DNA of 64,000 nt from Methylobacterium nodulans ORS 2060. GTDB taxonomy: Bacteria; Pseudomonadota; Alphaproteobacteria; Rhizobiales; Beijerinckiaceae. Of this stretch, positions 16,845 through 26,097 are shown piece after piece. The notes beneath the pieces are model-generated. The model did no database searches. It was given only the letters and a program-made list of their open reading frames with translations, and had not been told where the DNA came from. The stretch covers positions 124,001 through 188,000 of the forward strand of contig NC_011887.1 in the NCBI RefSeq assembly GCF_000022085.1. The letters are read 5' to 3'. The first letter of the stretch is position 1; every line of letters begins with the position of its first letter. Position numbers and translations under genes: made by a program.

Positions 16845-17411
16845 TCAGCAAGCCCAGAGCCGACGCAAGAGCTCCTTCACGCGAGCGGTCGCGCCCGCAT
16901 CCGCCTCGGCAGGCAATCGGCCGAGCGCCCACTCGTCAAACGAGCGGAGGACCGCGAGCGTCGCGCTCTCCAGCAACTCTCGGCCCGGCGAGACGTCGAC
17001 GAGTCCGAGCTCGACTGCGTTGGTGAAGAACGCATGGAGCCACTTCGGCGGTTCGGACCGTGAGCCGGCACCTGCAAGCAGCGAGCGATCATCCGGGTTT
17101 GCGAGCAGGAAGCGATTGAGCCTGTCATTCGCGGCGTGGAAGTTTCTCCACAGCGCGGCCTCGTCACGAGCGACGGGCCACTCGCCGAGAACTTCGCTGA
17201 CGCGGCGAAACGAATCCGCGACGACCGCTTCGAAGAGGTCGTCCTTGCCGTCGAAGTAGTTGTAGGCCGAAGTCTTGGAGAACCCGGAGTCGCCGATGAT
17301 CTTGTTGAGCGACGCTCCGTCTCGTCCATCGCGCGCGAAATGCGAGCGCGCTACCGCGAGGAACGCAGTTCGCGTCTCAATGGGGAGCCGTTCAAAGCGA
17401 GGGAGCGGCAT
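16845..17411 (-). CDS. TetR/AcrR-family transcriptional regulator
   Basis: A 188-aa regulator with the N-terminal TetR HTH: 'AFLAVARSHFARDGRDGASL', 'KIIGDSGFSKTSAYNYFDGK', 'DDLFEAVVADSFRR'. The C-terminal domain is an unassigned ligand-binding region. It starts 7 bp downstream of the stop of the membrane-protein gene and is almost certainly co-transcribed with it, so it may autoregulate that pair in response to a small molecule or envelope stress. Confidence 0.85.
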   Translation of the reverse strand: MPLPRFERLPIETRTAFLAVARSHFARDGRDGASLNKIIGDSGFSKTSAYNYFDGKDDLFEAVVADSFRRVSEVLGEWPVARDEAALWRNFHAANDRLNRFLLANPDDRSLLAGAGSRSEPPKWLHAFFTNAVELGLVDVSPGRELLESATLAVLRSFDEWALGRLPAEADAGATARVKELLRRLWAC

Positions 17412-17417
17412 GGCCTA

Positions 17418-17969
17418 TCACGCCCGGGAGGCCGGCGCCTGCCCGGCGGAAGGCGCAGGGACTTCGCTCGGCGAAGAGTCGAGCAGGGCTCGGGTCATGT
17501 GGTTGGTGAGCATCCAATGGGCCGCCCAGGCCAGAAGGGCGATACCGCCGCTGACAACCCCGACCGGTCCGGGCAGGAGGGACACGATCTGCAGACCACA
17601 CCATGACATGCCAAGAATGAGCCAAACGAGCTGGGTCCGGGCGTGTGTTCGACCGTCATTCCTGAGCGATGCCGCTATTGAGCCGACAATGAAGAAATCC
17701 TCCACGAAATTGGAGGGGATCACAAACATGAGCCACACCGAACGCGGTGACGCAGCACGCTTCGCAGGGGCTATCGCTTCGAGCATCCGTTGCAGGCTGA
17801 GGCAGTAAAGAGCGACCAGGCTGAAGAAAACCAGCACGACGATGGCGGCGCCCGCCGGTCCGAAGGCCCCGATTTCGGCGAGGATGCCGCCTCCCCATTG
17901 CGGCGCCCAGAGAGGCTGGGTGAGCAAGGCGACGATGACGGCGGTCAGTGCGAGTTTCAGCGGGATCAC
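17418..17969 (-). CDS. Hypothetical multi-pass membrane protein
   Basis: About 183 aa from GTG at 17969, with four hydrophobic segments: 'LKLALTAVIVALLTQPLW', 'GAAIVVLVFFSLVALYCLSL', 'LVWLILGMSWCGLQIVSLL' and 'VVSGGIALLAWAAHWML'. No enzymatic motif is seen. The C-terminal tail is Pro/Ala/Ser-rich. It is the first gene of a two-gene unit with a TetR regulator, an arrangement often seen for small efflux or membrane-stress proteins, but no function is asserted. Confidence 0.6.
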   Translation of the reverse strand: MIPLKLALTAVIVALLTQPLWAPQWGGGILAEIGAFGPAGAAIVVLVFFSLVALYCLSLQRMLEAIAPAKRAASPRSVWLMFVIPSNFVEDFFIVGSIAASLRNDGRTHARTQLVWLILGMSWCGLQIVSLLPGPVGVVSGGIALLAWAAHWMLTNHMTRALLDSSPSEVPAPSAGQAPASRA

Positions 17970-17985
17970 GGTGCATCTGCATGGA

Positions 17986-18261
17986 CTATCGGTGTGTACC
18001 GCCAGTACACGCGCGCTCTCGACGGCGCAACAGTGACGTAAGAATACCTTCGTTGCCGACCGGCCGATCGAGTAGCGCAGCACGGAGCGAGAGGACGATG
18101 ACGCGCTCGCGCTCGCCGCACAGGGAGTAGACGATCCGGCGATCCCACCACTCGATGAGCCGGCCCGCCTCAGCCGCGCGATGATCGGGCGGAACGAAAT
18201 GGAAGTGCTCGGCGATCTTCTGCTCGGCCTCAGCCACCGTCGGGCTGTCCGGCCGGATCAT
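17986..18261 (-). CDS. Hypothetical protein fragment
   Basis: From ATG at 18261 the minus strand encodes 'MIRPDSPTVAEAEQKIAEHF' then 'FVPPDHRAAEAGRLIEWWDR', 91 codons. The first 55 or so look like real protein (balanced composition); the tail 'LLRRRERACTGGTHR' looks like read-through of foreign sequence, so the gene may be 3'-truncated. It begins at the point where the IS256 fragment ends. Family not recognised. Confidence 0.35.
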   Translation of the reverse strand: MIRPDSPTVAEAEQKIAEHFHFVPPDHRAAEAGRLIEWWDRRIVYSLCGERERVIVLSLRAALLDRPVGNEGILTSLLRRRERACTGGTHR

Positions 18262-18709
18262 GGTGGAGGGGGGTAGACCGGCTCGAGCGGCCGAGCCTGC
18301 CAAGTGGCAACCTCCTCCAGGACCGCGTCGGTCCCCGCGCCGATCAGGTCCGGCGAGACCTCGACGCCATAGAGATCGCGCACGTGCCCGACGATCTCGC
18401 GGGTGCTCATGCCGCGGGCGTCCAGCGCGATGATCTTCTCGTTCGAAGCCGGGAAAGCGGCGCTGGTCCTGGCGATCAGCTGCGGATCGAAGGGGGACTG
18501 CCGGTCGCGGGGAACGGCGAGATCGACTTTGGCCGGTATCGGTGGTGACGGTCTTGTGCCGGAGCCGTTGCGGCTGTTGCCGGCCTCGGTCTCGCCGACG
18601 AGATCGTGGTCCATCTCCGCGTTCAGAGCTCGTTTAAGGCCTTCTTCAGGCCGTCGAGCAGTTGATCGAGCACGGCGTCGGGGATGCTGGGGTCTTTGCG
18701 GCGGGCCAT
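18258..18709 (-). pseudogene. IS256-family (mutator-type) transposase N-terminal fragment
   Basis: From ATG at 18709: 'MARRKDPSIPDAVLDQLLDG', then after a one-base shift near 18625 'RALNAEMDHDLVGETEAGNS', 'GKMSTREI'-type motif 'ARGMSTREIVGHVRDLYGVE' and 'VATWQARPLEPVYP'. IS256 transposases continue for another 250 or so residues; here the sequence switches abruptly after 'EPVYP' near 18262. Frameshifted and truncated, hence inactive. Confidence 0.8.
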
Positions 18710-18837
18710 CGGGGGTCTCCTGCACTCCCATCTTGTCCGCCTGCACACGGAATTCCCGACAGTCCCCCTCCCTACCTCGACCAGAGCTCGTCTGCCATCG
18801 TTTCTCGTGACAATACCGGCGGGAGATCGCCCTCTTG

Positions 18838-19830
18838 TCAGGCGACCCGAACTGCGGGGCGGCGCTGCGAGGCGGATCGAGCAGCCGATGGGGATATGCC
18901 GTATTCCTTGCGGAACGCCCGGCTGAAATGCGCCGGATCGCTGAAGCCCGACTGGCTCATGATGCTGAGGACCGACAGGTTCTGGCAATGGCCGTCGTTC
19001 AGGCGATCGTGGGCGTGCTTCAGGCGGTGCTTGCGCAACTGCTCCATCGGCGTGAGCCCCTTTTCCTTGAAGCATTCCTGGAGACGGCGCGTCGAAACGC
19101 CGGCGGCCGCGGCAATGTCGTCGACGGTCAGGCTCTCCCTGTGGAAGGCGCTGGCGATGAACGCCGTGGCGCGCATGACCGTCAGTTCGCAGGCTTCCGA
19201 TCCCTCTGCCCGGTCACCCGCCATCGACCTCAGAGCGGGGATGACGACGTCGATGCCGGCTTCGATCAGCGTGTTGGCCGCAGCATCCGGAACGCCGTCG
19301 AGTTGACTCGAGAGAGTCTGCCAGAACGAGCCTGCAATGCGCGCCACCGTGTCGACCGAGCACATCGCTCGTCCGGTATAGAAGCGCAGATTTCCGAGGC
19401 TCCTCTCGAGCCGTCCGCGGTCGATCATGACGACAATGGTGCGGAAATCGGGCGAGGTCTCGATGTGGTAGGGACGCGCGCTCTCATAGAGGAAGAGGCT
19501 GCCCGCCGTTGGTACAGCCTGGCGCCCGTCCTGCTCGAGGCGGCAATGCCCCGAGAGGATGATATTGAACAGGACCGCGTCGGACTTCGCCCGACGGATG
19601 CGATCGGCCGTGCGGGTGAGCACCTGTCCCCCGCTGGCGATGTCTGCGAGCGTGCCGCGCTCGAAGCTTCGGATCCGAAGCGTCCCGGCGAATGCCTCAC
19701 CTGCGGGAATATCGGGGGAGGCGTCGAGTTCGACATCGGCCAAATGCTCGCCGACAAGTGCCTGCCAGCACAACTTTCTCTCCCTCAGAGACATATCGCG
19801 GCCGTCAATAGAAATGTCCTCCAACGGCAT
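18838..19830 (-). CDS. AraC-family transcriptional regulator
   Basis: A 330-aa protein with an N-terminal AraC-binding-like domain ('LFNIILSGHCRLEQDGRQAV', 'GSLFLYESARPYHIETSPDF') and a C-terminal double HTH: 'LTVDDIAAAAGVSTRRLQEC', 'GLTPMEQLRKHRLKHAHDRL' and 'SQSGFSDPAHFSRAFRKEYG'. It is divergent from the MFS exporter gene at 20051 with a 220-bp shared intergenic region, the usual layout for a regulator and its target. It is probably an activator responding to an unknown effector. Confidence 0.88.
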   Translation of the reverse strand: MPLEDISIDGRDMSLRERKLCWQALVGEHLADVELDASPDIPAGEAFAGTLRIRSFERGTLADIASGGQVLTRTADRIRRAKSDAVLFNIILSGHCRLEQDGRQAVPTAGSLFLYESARPYHIETSPDFRTIVVMIDRGRLERSLGNLRFYTGRAMCSVDTVARIAGSFWQTLSSQLDGVPDAAANTLIEAGIDVVIPALRSMAGDRAEGSEACELTVMRATAFIASAFHRESLTVDDIAAAAGVSTRRLQECFKEKGLTPMEQLRKHRLKHAHDRLNDGHCQNLSVLSIMSQSGFSDPAHFSRAFRKEYGISPSAARSASQRRPAVRVA

Positions 19831-20050
19831 TCGGTCGCATCTCCCTTGTATACTGTATGCACCAGCGTCTTGGTCGGCCGGTTATCCCGTTTCTAACGTG
19901 CTATACGGTTCAATCCAAGCCGGGCCGTGGCGGTCACACGCTGCAACCGCGCTCTCGAGCAAGGGTTTTCGCGGCTGAGACCAAGCACAGAGCGACGGAA
20001 CGGCCGATCCTTGCGGACCGGGGCGGAACCTTCGGTCGGGGGAGGACGAC

Positions 20051-21202
20051 GTGTCGACGGCCCTTTCCATGGCGTTCGGCGCGTTCGTCGTCGGCGTCTC
20101 CGAGCTGATGACGGCCGGCATCTCCGACGTGATGGCGACGGATCTCGGCGTGTCCGTCGCGTCGGTCGGCTCGTTGATCTTCTGGCATGCGGTTGCCTAT
20201 GCGGTCGCACCTCCCCTGCTGCTGTCGCTGAGGCCCAGGCGTGAGCGGCGCACGCTGCTACTGGTCTCGGCAGCCATCTTCACGCTGGCCTCGGTCGCCG
20301 TCGCAGGTGCGCCGGGGATCGGGACGGCCCTGGTCGGGCGGGTCGTGCAGGGAGGTGCGTCCGGCATCGTCCTGGCCATCGCCATCTCCTGTGCGGGCGA
20401 GTCCGTTCCGGGCAACCAACGGGGACGGGCGATGGCGACCGTTCTGATGGGCTTGAGCCTCGCCCTGGTCGCCGGCGTCCCTCTCGGCGTGCTGATCGCA
20501 GAGGTCTCCGGCTGGCGATCCGCGTTCTACGGCGTAGCGGCCGGCGGCGCCGGACTTTGCGGCCTCCTGATCGCCCAGCCCGATCTCGGCCAAGCCGGCC
20601 CGCACGGCCGGCACGAGGGTGGAGGTCACCCGCAGCCGATGGGGCGAAGGCAGGTGGCCGCGCTCGTTGTCAGTCTCGCCTGGATGAGCGCCTACTCGAC
20701 CATGTTCAGCTACGCAGCGCCCCTGCTGAAGCACCGGTTCGACCTGGATGGGGCCGGCTTGAGCGTCGCGATCGTGGCCTTCGGGACCGCCTGCATGGGC
20801 GGCGGCTATCTCGGCGGCGCGTTGAGCGACGCGATTTCGGAGCACCGGGCTGCAATCCTCGCAATCGTGCTGAATGCCTTGGTGATCGCCGCCTTCCCCT
20901 TTCTGGCCGGAGGCCTTGCGAGCGCCGTCACCTTCATGGCGGCGTGGGGCCTGTCCTCCTGGATGGTGGTGGCGCCGGTCCAGGCCATCTTGGCCTCGGG
21001 CGAAGGCTCGGTAGATGTCGCCCTCGGCCTCAACAACTCCGGCATCCAGGTCGGCATCGGCATCGGCGCGCTGATCGGTGGCATCCTTCACGAACAGCAT
21101 CCGGCCCATCATGCCAGCGCATCGTTGCTCCTCCTGCTGCTGGCGCTCGGCGCCTGCCTCGCCGTTCCGCGGATGCAGGCGCGCGCTGCCCCTATGACCT
21201 GA
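20051..21202 (+). CDS. Major facilitator superfamily transporter (drug/metabolite efflux type)
   Basis: A 383-aa, about 12-helix MFS protein starting at GTG 20051. It has the first helix 'ALSMAFGAFVVGVSELMTAG', loop motif 'RPRRERRTLLL' and motif C-like 'GQRGRAMATVLMGLSLAL' region with 'AGVPLGVLIAEVSGWRSAFY'. This resembles the AraJ/CynX-type or purine-efflux branch. The length is normal and the gene intact. It is divergent from AraC and ends in a perfect 15-bp inverted repeat (21202-21234). Substrate unknown; genes downstream (VOC protein, pterin-type operon) may or may not be related. Confidence 0.85.
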   Translation: MSTALSMAFGAFVVGVSELMTAGISDVMATDLGVSVASVGSLIFWHAVAYAVAPPLLLSLRPRRERRTLLLVSAAIFTLASVAVAGAPGIGTALVGRVVQGGASGIVLAIAISCAGESVPGNQRGRAMATVLMGLSLALVAGVPLGVLIAEVSGWRSAFYGVAAGGAGLCGLLIAQPDLGQAGPHGRHEGGGHPQPMGRRQVAALVVSLAWMSAYSTMFSYAAPLLKHRFDLDGAGLSVAIVAFGTACMGGGYLGGALSDAISEHRAAILAIVLNALVIAAFPFLAGGLASAVTFMAAWGLSSWMVVAPVQAILASGEGSVDVALGLNNSGIQVGIGIGALIGGILHEQHPAHHASASLLLLLLALGACLAVPRMQARAAPMT

Positions 21203-21234
21203 TGCCAACGGTCATTGGAAATGACCGTTGGCAT
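21202..21234. terminator. Perfect 15-bp inverted repeat after the MFS gene
   Basis: Arms 21202-21216 (ATGCCAACGGTCATT) and 21220-21234 with a 3-nt spacer. It begins at the MFS stop codon. There is no T-run, so it may be a stem-type terminator/mRNA stabiliser or an operator for the VOC gene. Its right arm lies only 32 bp upstream of the VOC start. Confidence 0.5.
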
Positions 21235-21265
21235 GAGTTCAGAACACGCAAACATTGAGCATCTC

Positions 21266-21655
21266 ATGTACAGCCACATCGTCGTCGGCACCGACGACCT
21301 TCAGACGGCCTTGGCCTTCTATGACCGTGTCCTGGCCGTCCTCGGTCTGCGCAGGATCGCTGCGGACGATGTCAGTGGGGCGATCGGGTACGCAGCCGAT
21401 GGAGGCAGCCGAGCCCCCATGTTCTTCGTCGGACCGCCCTTGAACGGCTGCGCCGCAGCACCGGGAAACGGGACCACGGTCGCCTTTCTGGCCCAGGACG
21501 AGGAGGTCGTTCGACAGTGGCACGCCGCCGCGCTGGCGGCCGGCGGAAGCGATGAGGGGCCACCCGGGCTGCGGCCTCAGTATCATCCCGGATATTACGC
21601 CGCCTACTCGCGCGATCCGGACGGCAACAAGCTCTGCTGCGTGTTCCACGGGTGA
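21266..21655 (+). CDS. VOC (glyoxalase/dioxygenase superfamily) protein
   Basis: A 129-aa vicinal-oxygen-chelate protein. The start ATG at 21266 gives the canonical beginning 'MYSHIVVGTDDLQTALAFYD'; a longer TTG start at 21215 would lie inside the inverted repeat. The C-terminus 'YYAAYSRDPDGNKLCCVFHG' has the typical metal-ligand region 'RDPDGN-L'. Metal-dependent lyase, dioxygenase or binding roles (for example antibiotic sequestration) are all possible; nothing here decides. Confidence 0.8.
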   Translation: MYSHIVVGTDDLQTALAFYDRVLAVLGLRRIAADDVSGAIGYAADGGSRAPMFFVGPPLNGCAAAPGNGTTVAFLAQDEEVVRQWHAAALAAGGSDEGPPGLRPQYHPGYYAAYSRDPDGNKLCCVFHG

Positions 21656-21852
21656 ATCGGCGCCGAACGCACCAGCAGCCCGGACCGCGGCTGCGGACAA
21701 GTCTTGTCGCGCACAGAGTCAAGACTAAGTAAATATTAAGAAACCCTAATTGTTGGCGAGCGGATCCTGCTAGTATATGCCTTGAAATATCATGCGATAT
21801 GCGGCGATCAATACTGCCCGTGGCAGGGTCGCCGCATCAGAGAGTGGGATTC

Positions 21853-22581
21853 ATGACTAACGCATTCTATCTCGCTCGCAATGAGTCGATCGTGCCTCTC
21901 AAGATCGGCCTCAACCTGACCTATGATGAGGTTGCAAGCTCCTATCCAGAGACGCTGTACGAGGATCTGGCCACGAAGCTGGTCTCTCGATTCGGGCTCG
22001 ATCTCAGGATCTCGAAATGCTTCGATCATGGCATCAAGGCCGTCATCAAGGGGCGCAGCTTCCATTATCTGCATGAAATTTCGTCTCCGACGAAGATATT
22101 CATGCTTCTGCACACATTGGGGCACTATCAGTTCATCACAAGGGCGGCACGTCTCGGTATCCAACGCTACGACTATATCTATGAAACCTCCGAAGACGGT
22201 GATGCGCACGTTTACCGGTACAGGGCGGCGAGCGGCGGCGGACCGGTTGTTACGCCAAAAATCCTGTGCGACAGGATCGAGTTTGAGGTGAGGGCGAACG
22301 ACTTTGCCGTGGAAACTGCCCGGGCCCTTGGTCTTGGGCAGCTCGTCCCTTTGATCCGCCTCTACGAGCCTGCTGATATCCGCTACATCATCGACGTCAT
22401 GGACGGCGGGGTCGACGCAATCGTCTCCGACCGGGACTACGTGGAAGGCTATGTCCTCTCCGGACTCGGCGTGCCTCAGCAGCATAACGAAGAAAAGATA
22501 TTCGATCGCCGATTTTTCTCCGTCGAAGACATCGATTGGGAGCTGCTTCGCACGAGGAAGATCGAGATCCACTTCCTGTAG
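21853..22581 (+). CDS. Uncharacterised protein with degenerate HxxxH metallopeptidase-like motif
   Basis: A 242-aa protein starting at ATG 21853. Residues 80-100 read 'TKIFMLLHTLGHYQFITRAA' and residues 143-155 'EFEVRANDFAVET'. This spacing (H-x-x-x-H, then an acidic residue followed by 'N-FA') resembles ImmA/IrrE-type zinc peptidases, whose motif is HELGH. Here the catalytic Glu is Thr (H87-T-L-G-H91), so peptidase chemistry is unlikely unless another residue substitutes. No signal peptide or membrane helix. It heads a five-gene unit (45 bp before folE) and is preceded by an AT-rich promoter-like region (21720-21790). It could be a sensor, a regulator or a zinc-binding enzyme of the pathway; family assignment is tentative. 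Confidence 0.5.
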   Translation: MTNAFYLARNESIVPLKIGLNLTYDEVASSYPETLYEDLATKLVSRFGLDLRISKCFDHGIKAVIKGRSFHYLHEISSPTKIFMLLHTLGHYQFITRAARLGIQRYDYIYETSEDGDAHVYRYRAASGGGPVVTPKILCDRIEFEVRANDFAVETARALGLGQLVPLIRLYEPADIRYIIDVMDGGVDAIVSDRDYVEGYVLSGLGVPQQHNEEKIFDRRFFSVEDIDWELLRTRKIEIHFL

Positions 22582-22625
22582 AGAAGAGTGGCTTGCTGCC
22601 ACATGATTCATAAGGGGAGAGCGCC

Positions 22626-23234
<609 letters not shown>

Positions 23235-23241
23235 TGAGGGC

Positions 23242-24018
23242 ATGTGCATCCGGTTCACGGATCGGAGAGGCGTGGCCCTGGTCACCGGGGGAGCGAAGCG
23301 CATCGGGCGCCAGATCTCGAAGCGCCTCTACCTGGAGGGCTACGCGGTCGCGATCCACTCCCATCGCTCCTACGGTGAGGCCTGCGCTCTCGCTCATGAG
23401 ATCGCAGGCAGCCGCGGGGACGCCGTCGCCTTGCGGGCGGATCTTGCCTGCCCGGCGTCGATCGCCACCCTGGTCAACCGGGCCGAGCAGGCACTCGGCC
23501 CGGTCACGCTACTCGTCAACAACGCCTCCGAGTTCGAGAACGATTCGGCCGACGATCTCTGCCGCCGGCAGTGGAACCGCCACTTCGACGTCAACCTCGC
23601 CGCACCGGCATTCCTGATGAGCGACATGGCCCAGCGGCTGCCGCCGGCGGCGACGGGTGCCATCGTCAACATCATCGATCAACGGGTCTGGAAGCTGACG
23701 CCGCAGTTCATCTCCTACACCCTGTCCAAGTCGGCGCTCTGGACCGCCACGAGAACCTTCGCACAGGCGCTTGCACCGCGGATCCGGGTCAATGCCGTTG
23801 GGCCGGGACCGACCCTCGGCAACGCCCGGCAGTCGTTCGAGGATTTCGAGATGCAGCGATCCGCTTGTCTCCTGGGGAACGGGAGCTCGGCCGATGATGT
23901 CGCGGAAGCCGTCGCCTTCCTGGCGGCGGCCAAGAGCATCACCGGACAGATGATCGCGGTCGATGGTGGCCAGCATCTCGCCTGGCGGACCCCCGACGTC
24001 GACGGCATCGCCGAATGA
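23242..24018 (+). CDS. Pteridine-reductase-like short-chain dehydrogenase (FolM/PTR1/PruA type)
   Basis: A 258-aa SDR starting 7 nt after the folE stop. The cofactor motif 'VTGGAKRIGRQISK' and the loop 'LLVNNASEFEND' (NNAS rather than NNAG) are hallmarks of pteridine reductases such as FolM and PTR1, where the Arg after 'GGA-' favours NADPH. The active site is 'YTLSK'. The C-terminus 'ITGQMIAVDGGQHLAW' also matches FolM-type proteins. Predicted reaction: reduction of dihydro- to tetrahydropterin (for example dihydromonapterin). In Agrobacterium the related PruA controls surface attachment through a pterin signal; a similar role here is inference. Confidence 0.8.
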   Translation: MCIRFTDRRGVALVTGGAKRIGRQISKRLYLEGYAVAIHSHRSYGEACALAHEIAGSRGDAVALRADLACPASIATLVNRAEQALGPVTLLVNNASEFENDSADDLCRRQWNRHFDVNLAAPAFLMSDMAQRLPPAATGAIVNIIDQRVWKLTPQFISYTLSKSALWTATRTFAQALAPRIRVNAVGPGPTLGNARQSFEDFEMQRSACLLGNGSSADDVAEAVAFLAAAKSITGQMIAVDGGQHLAWRTPDVDGIAE

Positions 24019-24071
24019 GGCGAGCTTCGGATGCACGATGACTCGGACCGGCACAAGAGGAGGAAACACAA

Positions 24072-24800
24072 ATGCAAAACAGGAAATATCTATTGCTGCT
24101 TGCGGGCGTGTTTTGCGGAACTCTCGTCTGCACAATCATCCTGTCTGGTAAGATCGTCAGCATCTTCGGTCTGACGTTTCCCGCCTCGATCGTGCTGTTT
24201 CCCGCCACGTTCATGTTCGGCGACATCCTCACCGAAGTGTACGGCTACAGCGTCACGAGGCAGGTGGTCTGGGCCGGGCTGATTTCGGAGATCGTCTGGG
24301 TCGCGGGATATTGGACGGCGGCTGCCCTGCCACCGGCCCCATTCTGGTCTGCCCAGGACGCCTTCGTGACGGTGCTCGGCCTGACGCCGCGCATCGCTGT
24401 CGCCGGCATGACCGCCTACGTCGTGGGCGAGTTCGTGAACTCCTATGTGCTCGCCAAGCTCAAGGTGATGACCGGCGGTCGTTATCTCGCCGTGAGGCTC
24501 GTCGGCTCGACGGTGTTCGGCGCCGCAGCCGACACGGTCATCGTTCTCGGCATTGCCTTCGCGGGCATCTACACGATCAGCCAGATGTTCTGGATGGGCT
24601 TGTCTGTCTGGTTCCTCAAAGTGGTCTGGGAACTCGTCGCGCTGCCGGTGTCCATGCCGCTGATCGCTTGGCTCAAGAGGCAGGAGAATGAGGACTATTA
24701 CGACCGCGACACGGACTTCTCGCCATTCACGCTGGCCGACCGCAAGCGCTCCCTCGAACGGGCGCGACCCGCAGCCGGGTCGGCCGTTTCACCCCTCTAG
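24072..24800 (+). CDS. VUT/YhhQ-family (DUF165) transporter
   Basis: A 242-aa inner-membrane protein with six or more helices: 'YLLLLAGVFCGTLVCTIILS', then the family signature 'FPASIVLFPATFMFGDILTE' 'VYGYSVTRQVVW'. A later segment 'YVVGEFVNSYVLAKLKVMTG' and 'RLVGSTVFGAAADTVIVLGI' complete the YhhQ pattern. Family members import queuosine precursors (preQ0/preQ1, structurally pterin-like pyrrolopyrimidines). Excellent ribosome site (GAGGAGG) before ATG 24072. In this operon it could move a pterin or its precursor rather than preQ0; no queuosine genes are adjacent. Confidence 0.85.
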   Translation: MQNRKYLLLLAGVFCGTLVCTIILSGKIVSIFGLTFPASIVLFPATFMFGDILTEVYGYSVTRQVVWAGLISEIVWVAGYWTAAALPPAPFWSAQDAFVTVLGLTPRIAVAGMTAYVVGEFVNSYVLAKLKVMTGGRYLAVRLVGSTVFGAAADTVIVLGIAFAGIYTISQMFWMGLSVWFLKVVWELVALPVSMPLIAWLKRQENEDYYDRDTDFSPFTLADRKRSLERARPAAGSAVSPL

Positions 24801-24815
24801 CTCTGGACGGCGACC

Positions 24816-25586
24816 ATGACGAACTGCATCGCCGATGCGCGGTCTCAGGAATACATCCGTGCGCATTACACGCGCGAGACCCCGGTCCTGCGGGAGCTGC
24901 GGGAGTACAACGCGACGCGGCCGGACAGCTTCCTCCAGATCACGCCCGACCAGGGGGCGGCGCTCAGAATGCTCGTGGGTGCCTGCGGCGCGAAGCGCAT
25001 CCTCGAGATCGGCGTCTACACTGGCTACAGTGCGATCTGGATGGCCTCCGTCCTGCCCGAGGACGGATTTCTCCTGGCCTGCGACATCGACCCAGGAGTG
25101 CTCGCGATCGCCGAACCGTATCTCCGCAAGGCCGGCCTCATCGACAGGATCGATTTCGCCGTCGGACCAGCCCAAGCCACCCTGGCGAAGCTCCTCGACC
25201 AGGGGGCCGAGGGAAGCTTTGATCTCGCCTTCATCGACGCCGACAAGGAGCCGATGAATGTGTACTATGAGGCTTGCCTGCGGCTGGTGCGGACGGGCGG
25301 TCTGATCGTCGTCGACAACGTCCTCTGGGAAGGCAGGGTCGCGGATCCCGACAGCACCGACCCCGATGCGGCCGCCATGCGGGCGATCGCAGCCCGGATC
25401 ACGGCCGATTCTCGCGTCGATAGCTGCGTCCTTTCCGTCGGCGATGGGCTTCTCGTGGCGAGGAAGCTCCGCGAGGCCGAGACAGTCGGGATTGCGACGG
25501 GGGCGCTGTCACAGGAACTTGAACGCGGCCGCAGCGTCGGCAGGTCGTGTCTTCTCTCAGAGCCCGGCCGAAAAGAAATCGAATGA
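24816..25586 (+). CDS. SAM-dependent O-methyltransferase (class I, COMT/family 3)
   Basis: A 256-aa protein with the family-3 O-methyltransferase core: SAM motif I 'ILEIGVYTGYSAIWMASVLP', 'ACDIDP', catalytic/metal-binding 'DLAFIDADKEPMNVYYEACL' and 'GGLIVVDNVLWEGRVADP'. The conserved core ends at 'VGDGLLVARK' (about residue 214); the last 40 residues are an extra tail. Homologues methylate catechol-like vicinal hydroxyls in a divalent-metal-dependent way. A pterin side chain carrying vicinal diols is a plausible substrate, giving an O-methylated pterin. Sixteen bases downstream of the transporter gene; last gene of the unit. Confidence 0.88.
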   Translation: MTNCIADARSQEYIRAHYTRETPVLRELREYNATRPDSFLQITPDQGAALRMLVGACGAKRILEIGVYTGYSAIWMASVLPEDGFLLACDIDPGVLAIAEPYLRKAGLIDRIDFAVGPAQATLAKLLDQGAEGSFDLAFIDADKEPMNVYYEACLRLVRTGGLIVVDNVLWEGRVADPDSTDPDAAAMRAIAARITADSRVDSCVLSVGDGLLVARKLREAETVGIATGALSQELERGRSVGRSCLLSEPGRKEIE

Positions 25587-25703
25587 TGTCAAAGGTTCGC
25601 ATTCTTCCCTCTCCGCTGCGTCGATGGACTCCAAGGCCGATCAGCGGCGGCTTACCGTGAAAGCGGTTGGCTCCAAGGCGATACTGCTGGCGAATTTGGG
25701 ATG

Positions 25704-25913
25704 TCAGGCTGCTTGGCTGATGAGGCGGGCGAAGGCCAGGGGCTCTCCGGCCAGCTAGGCGGCAAGTCGGACGAGGTTGAGGGCGGCCGCGGTCAGCCCG
25801 TGCTGGAGATGGACCTTGGCCAGCCCGAGATAGCGAGCGCGCCGCAGGTGCAGATCACGGACGCCCTGCGAGAGCGTTCCCTCGATGCCAGCCCGCCAGC
25901 AATACAATTTTGT
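25704..25913 (-). pseudogene. Transposase C-terminal fragment (IS1182-type)
   Basis: The minus strand encodes 'CWRAGIEGTLSQGVRDLHLR', 'YLGLAKVHLQHGLTAAALNL' and 'VRLAA', an in-frame TAG, then 'LAGEPLAFARLISQAA' and a stop at 25704. This is the C-terminal end typical of IS1182/IS5-type transposases. About 70 codons remain, with one internal stop. It is not a copy of the intact IS1182 at 13108. Confidence 0.65.
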
Positions 25914-26097
25914 GAGCGCTATCAAGGGGTAGCCGCTGGGGCTGGTCCGTGAGACGCCGCAATCTCCGCCGCGCCTCCGACGAGAGCGGTCGGGAGATCC
26001 CGCTGCCGATCGGGGATCTACGCGCGGACACCGAATGCCGCTGGAAGACAGGTGCGCCTCGCATGTGGGCCACGGGGACCGATCACTCTTCGGGCGC

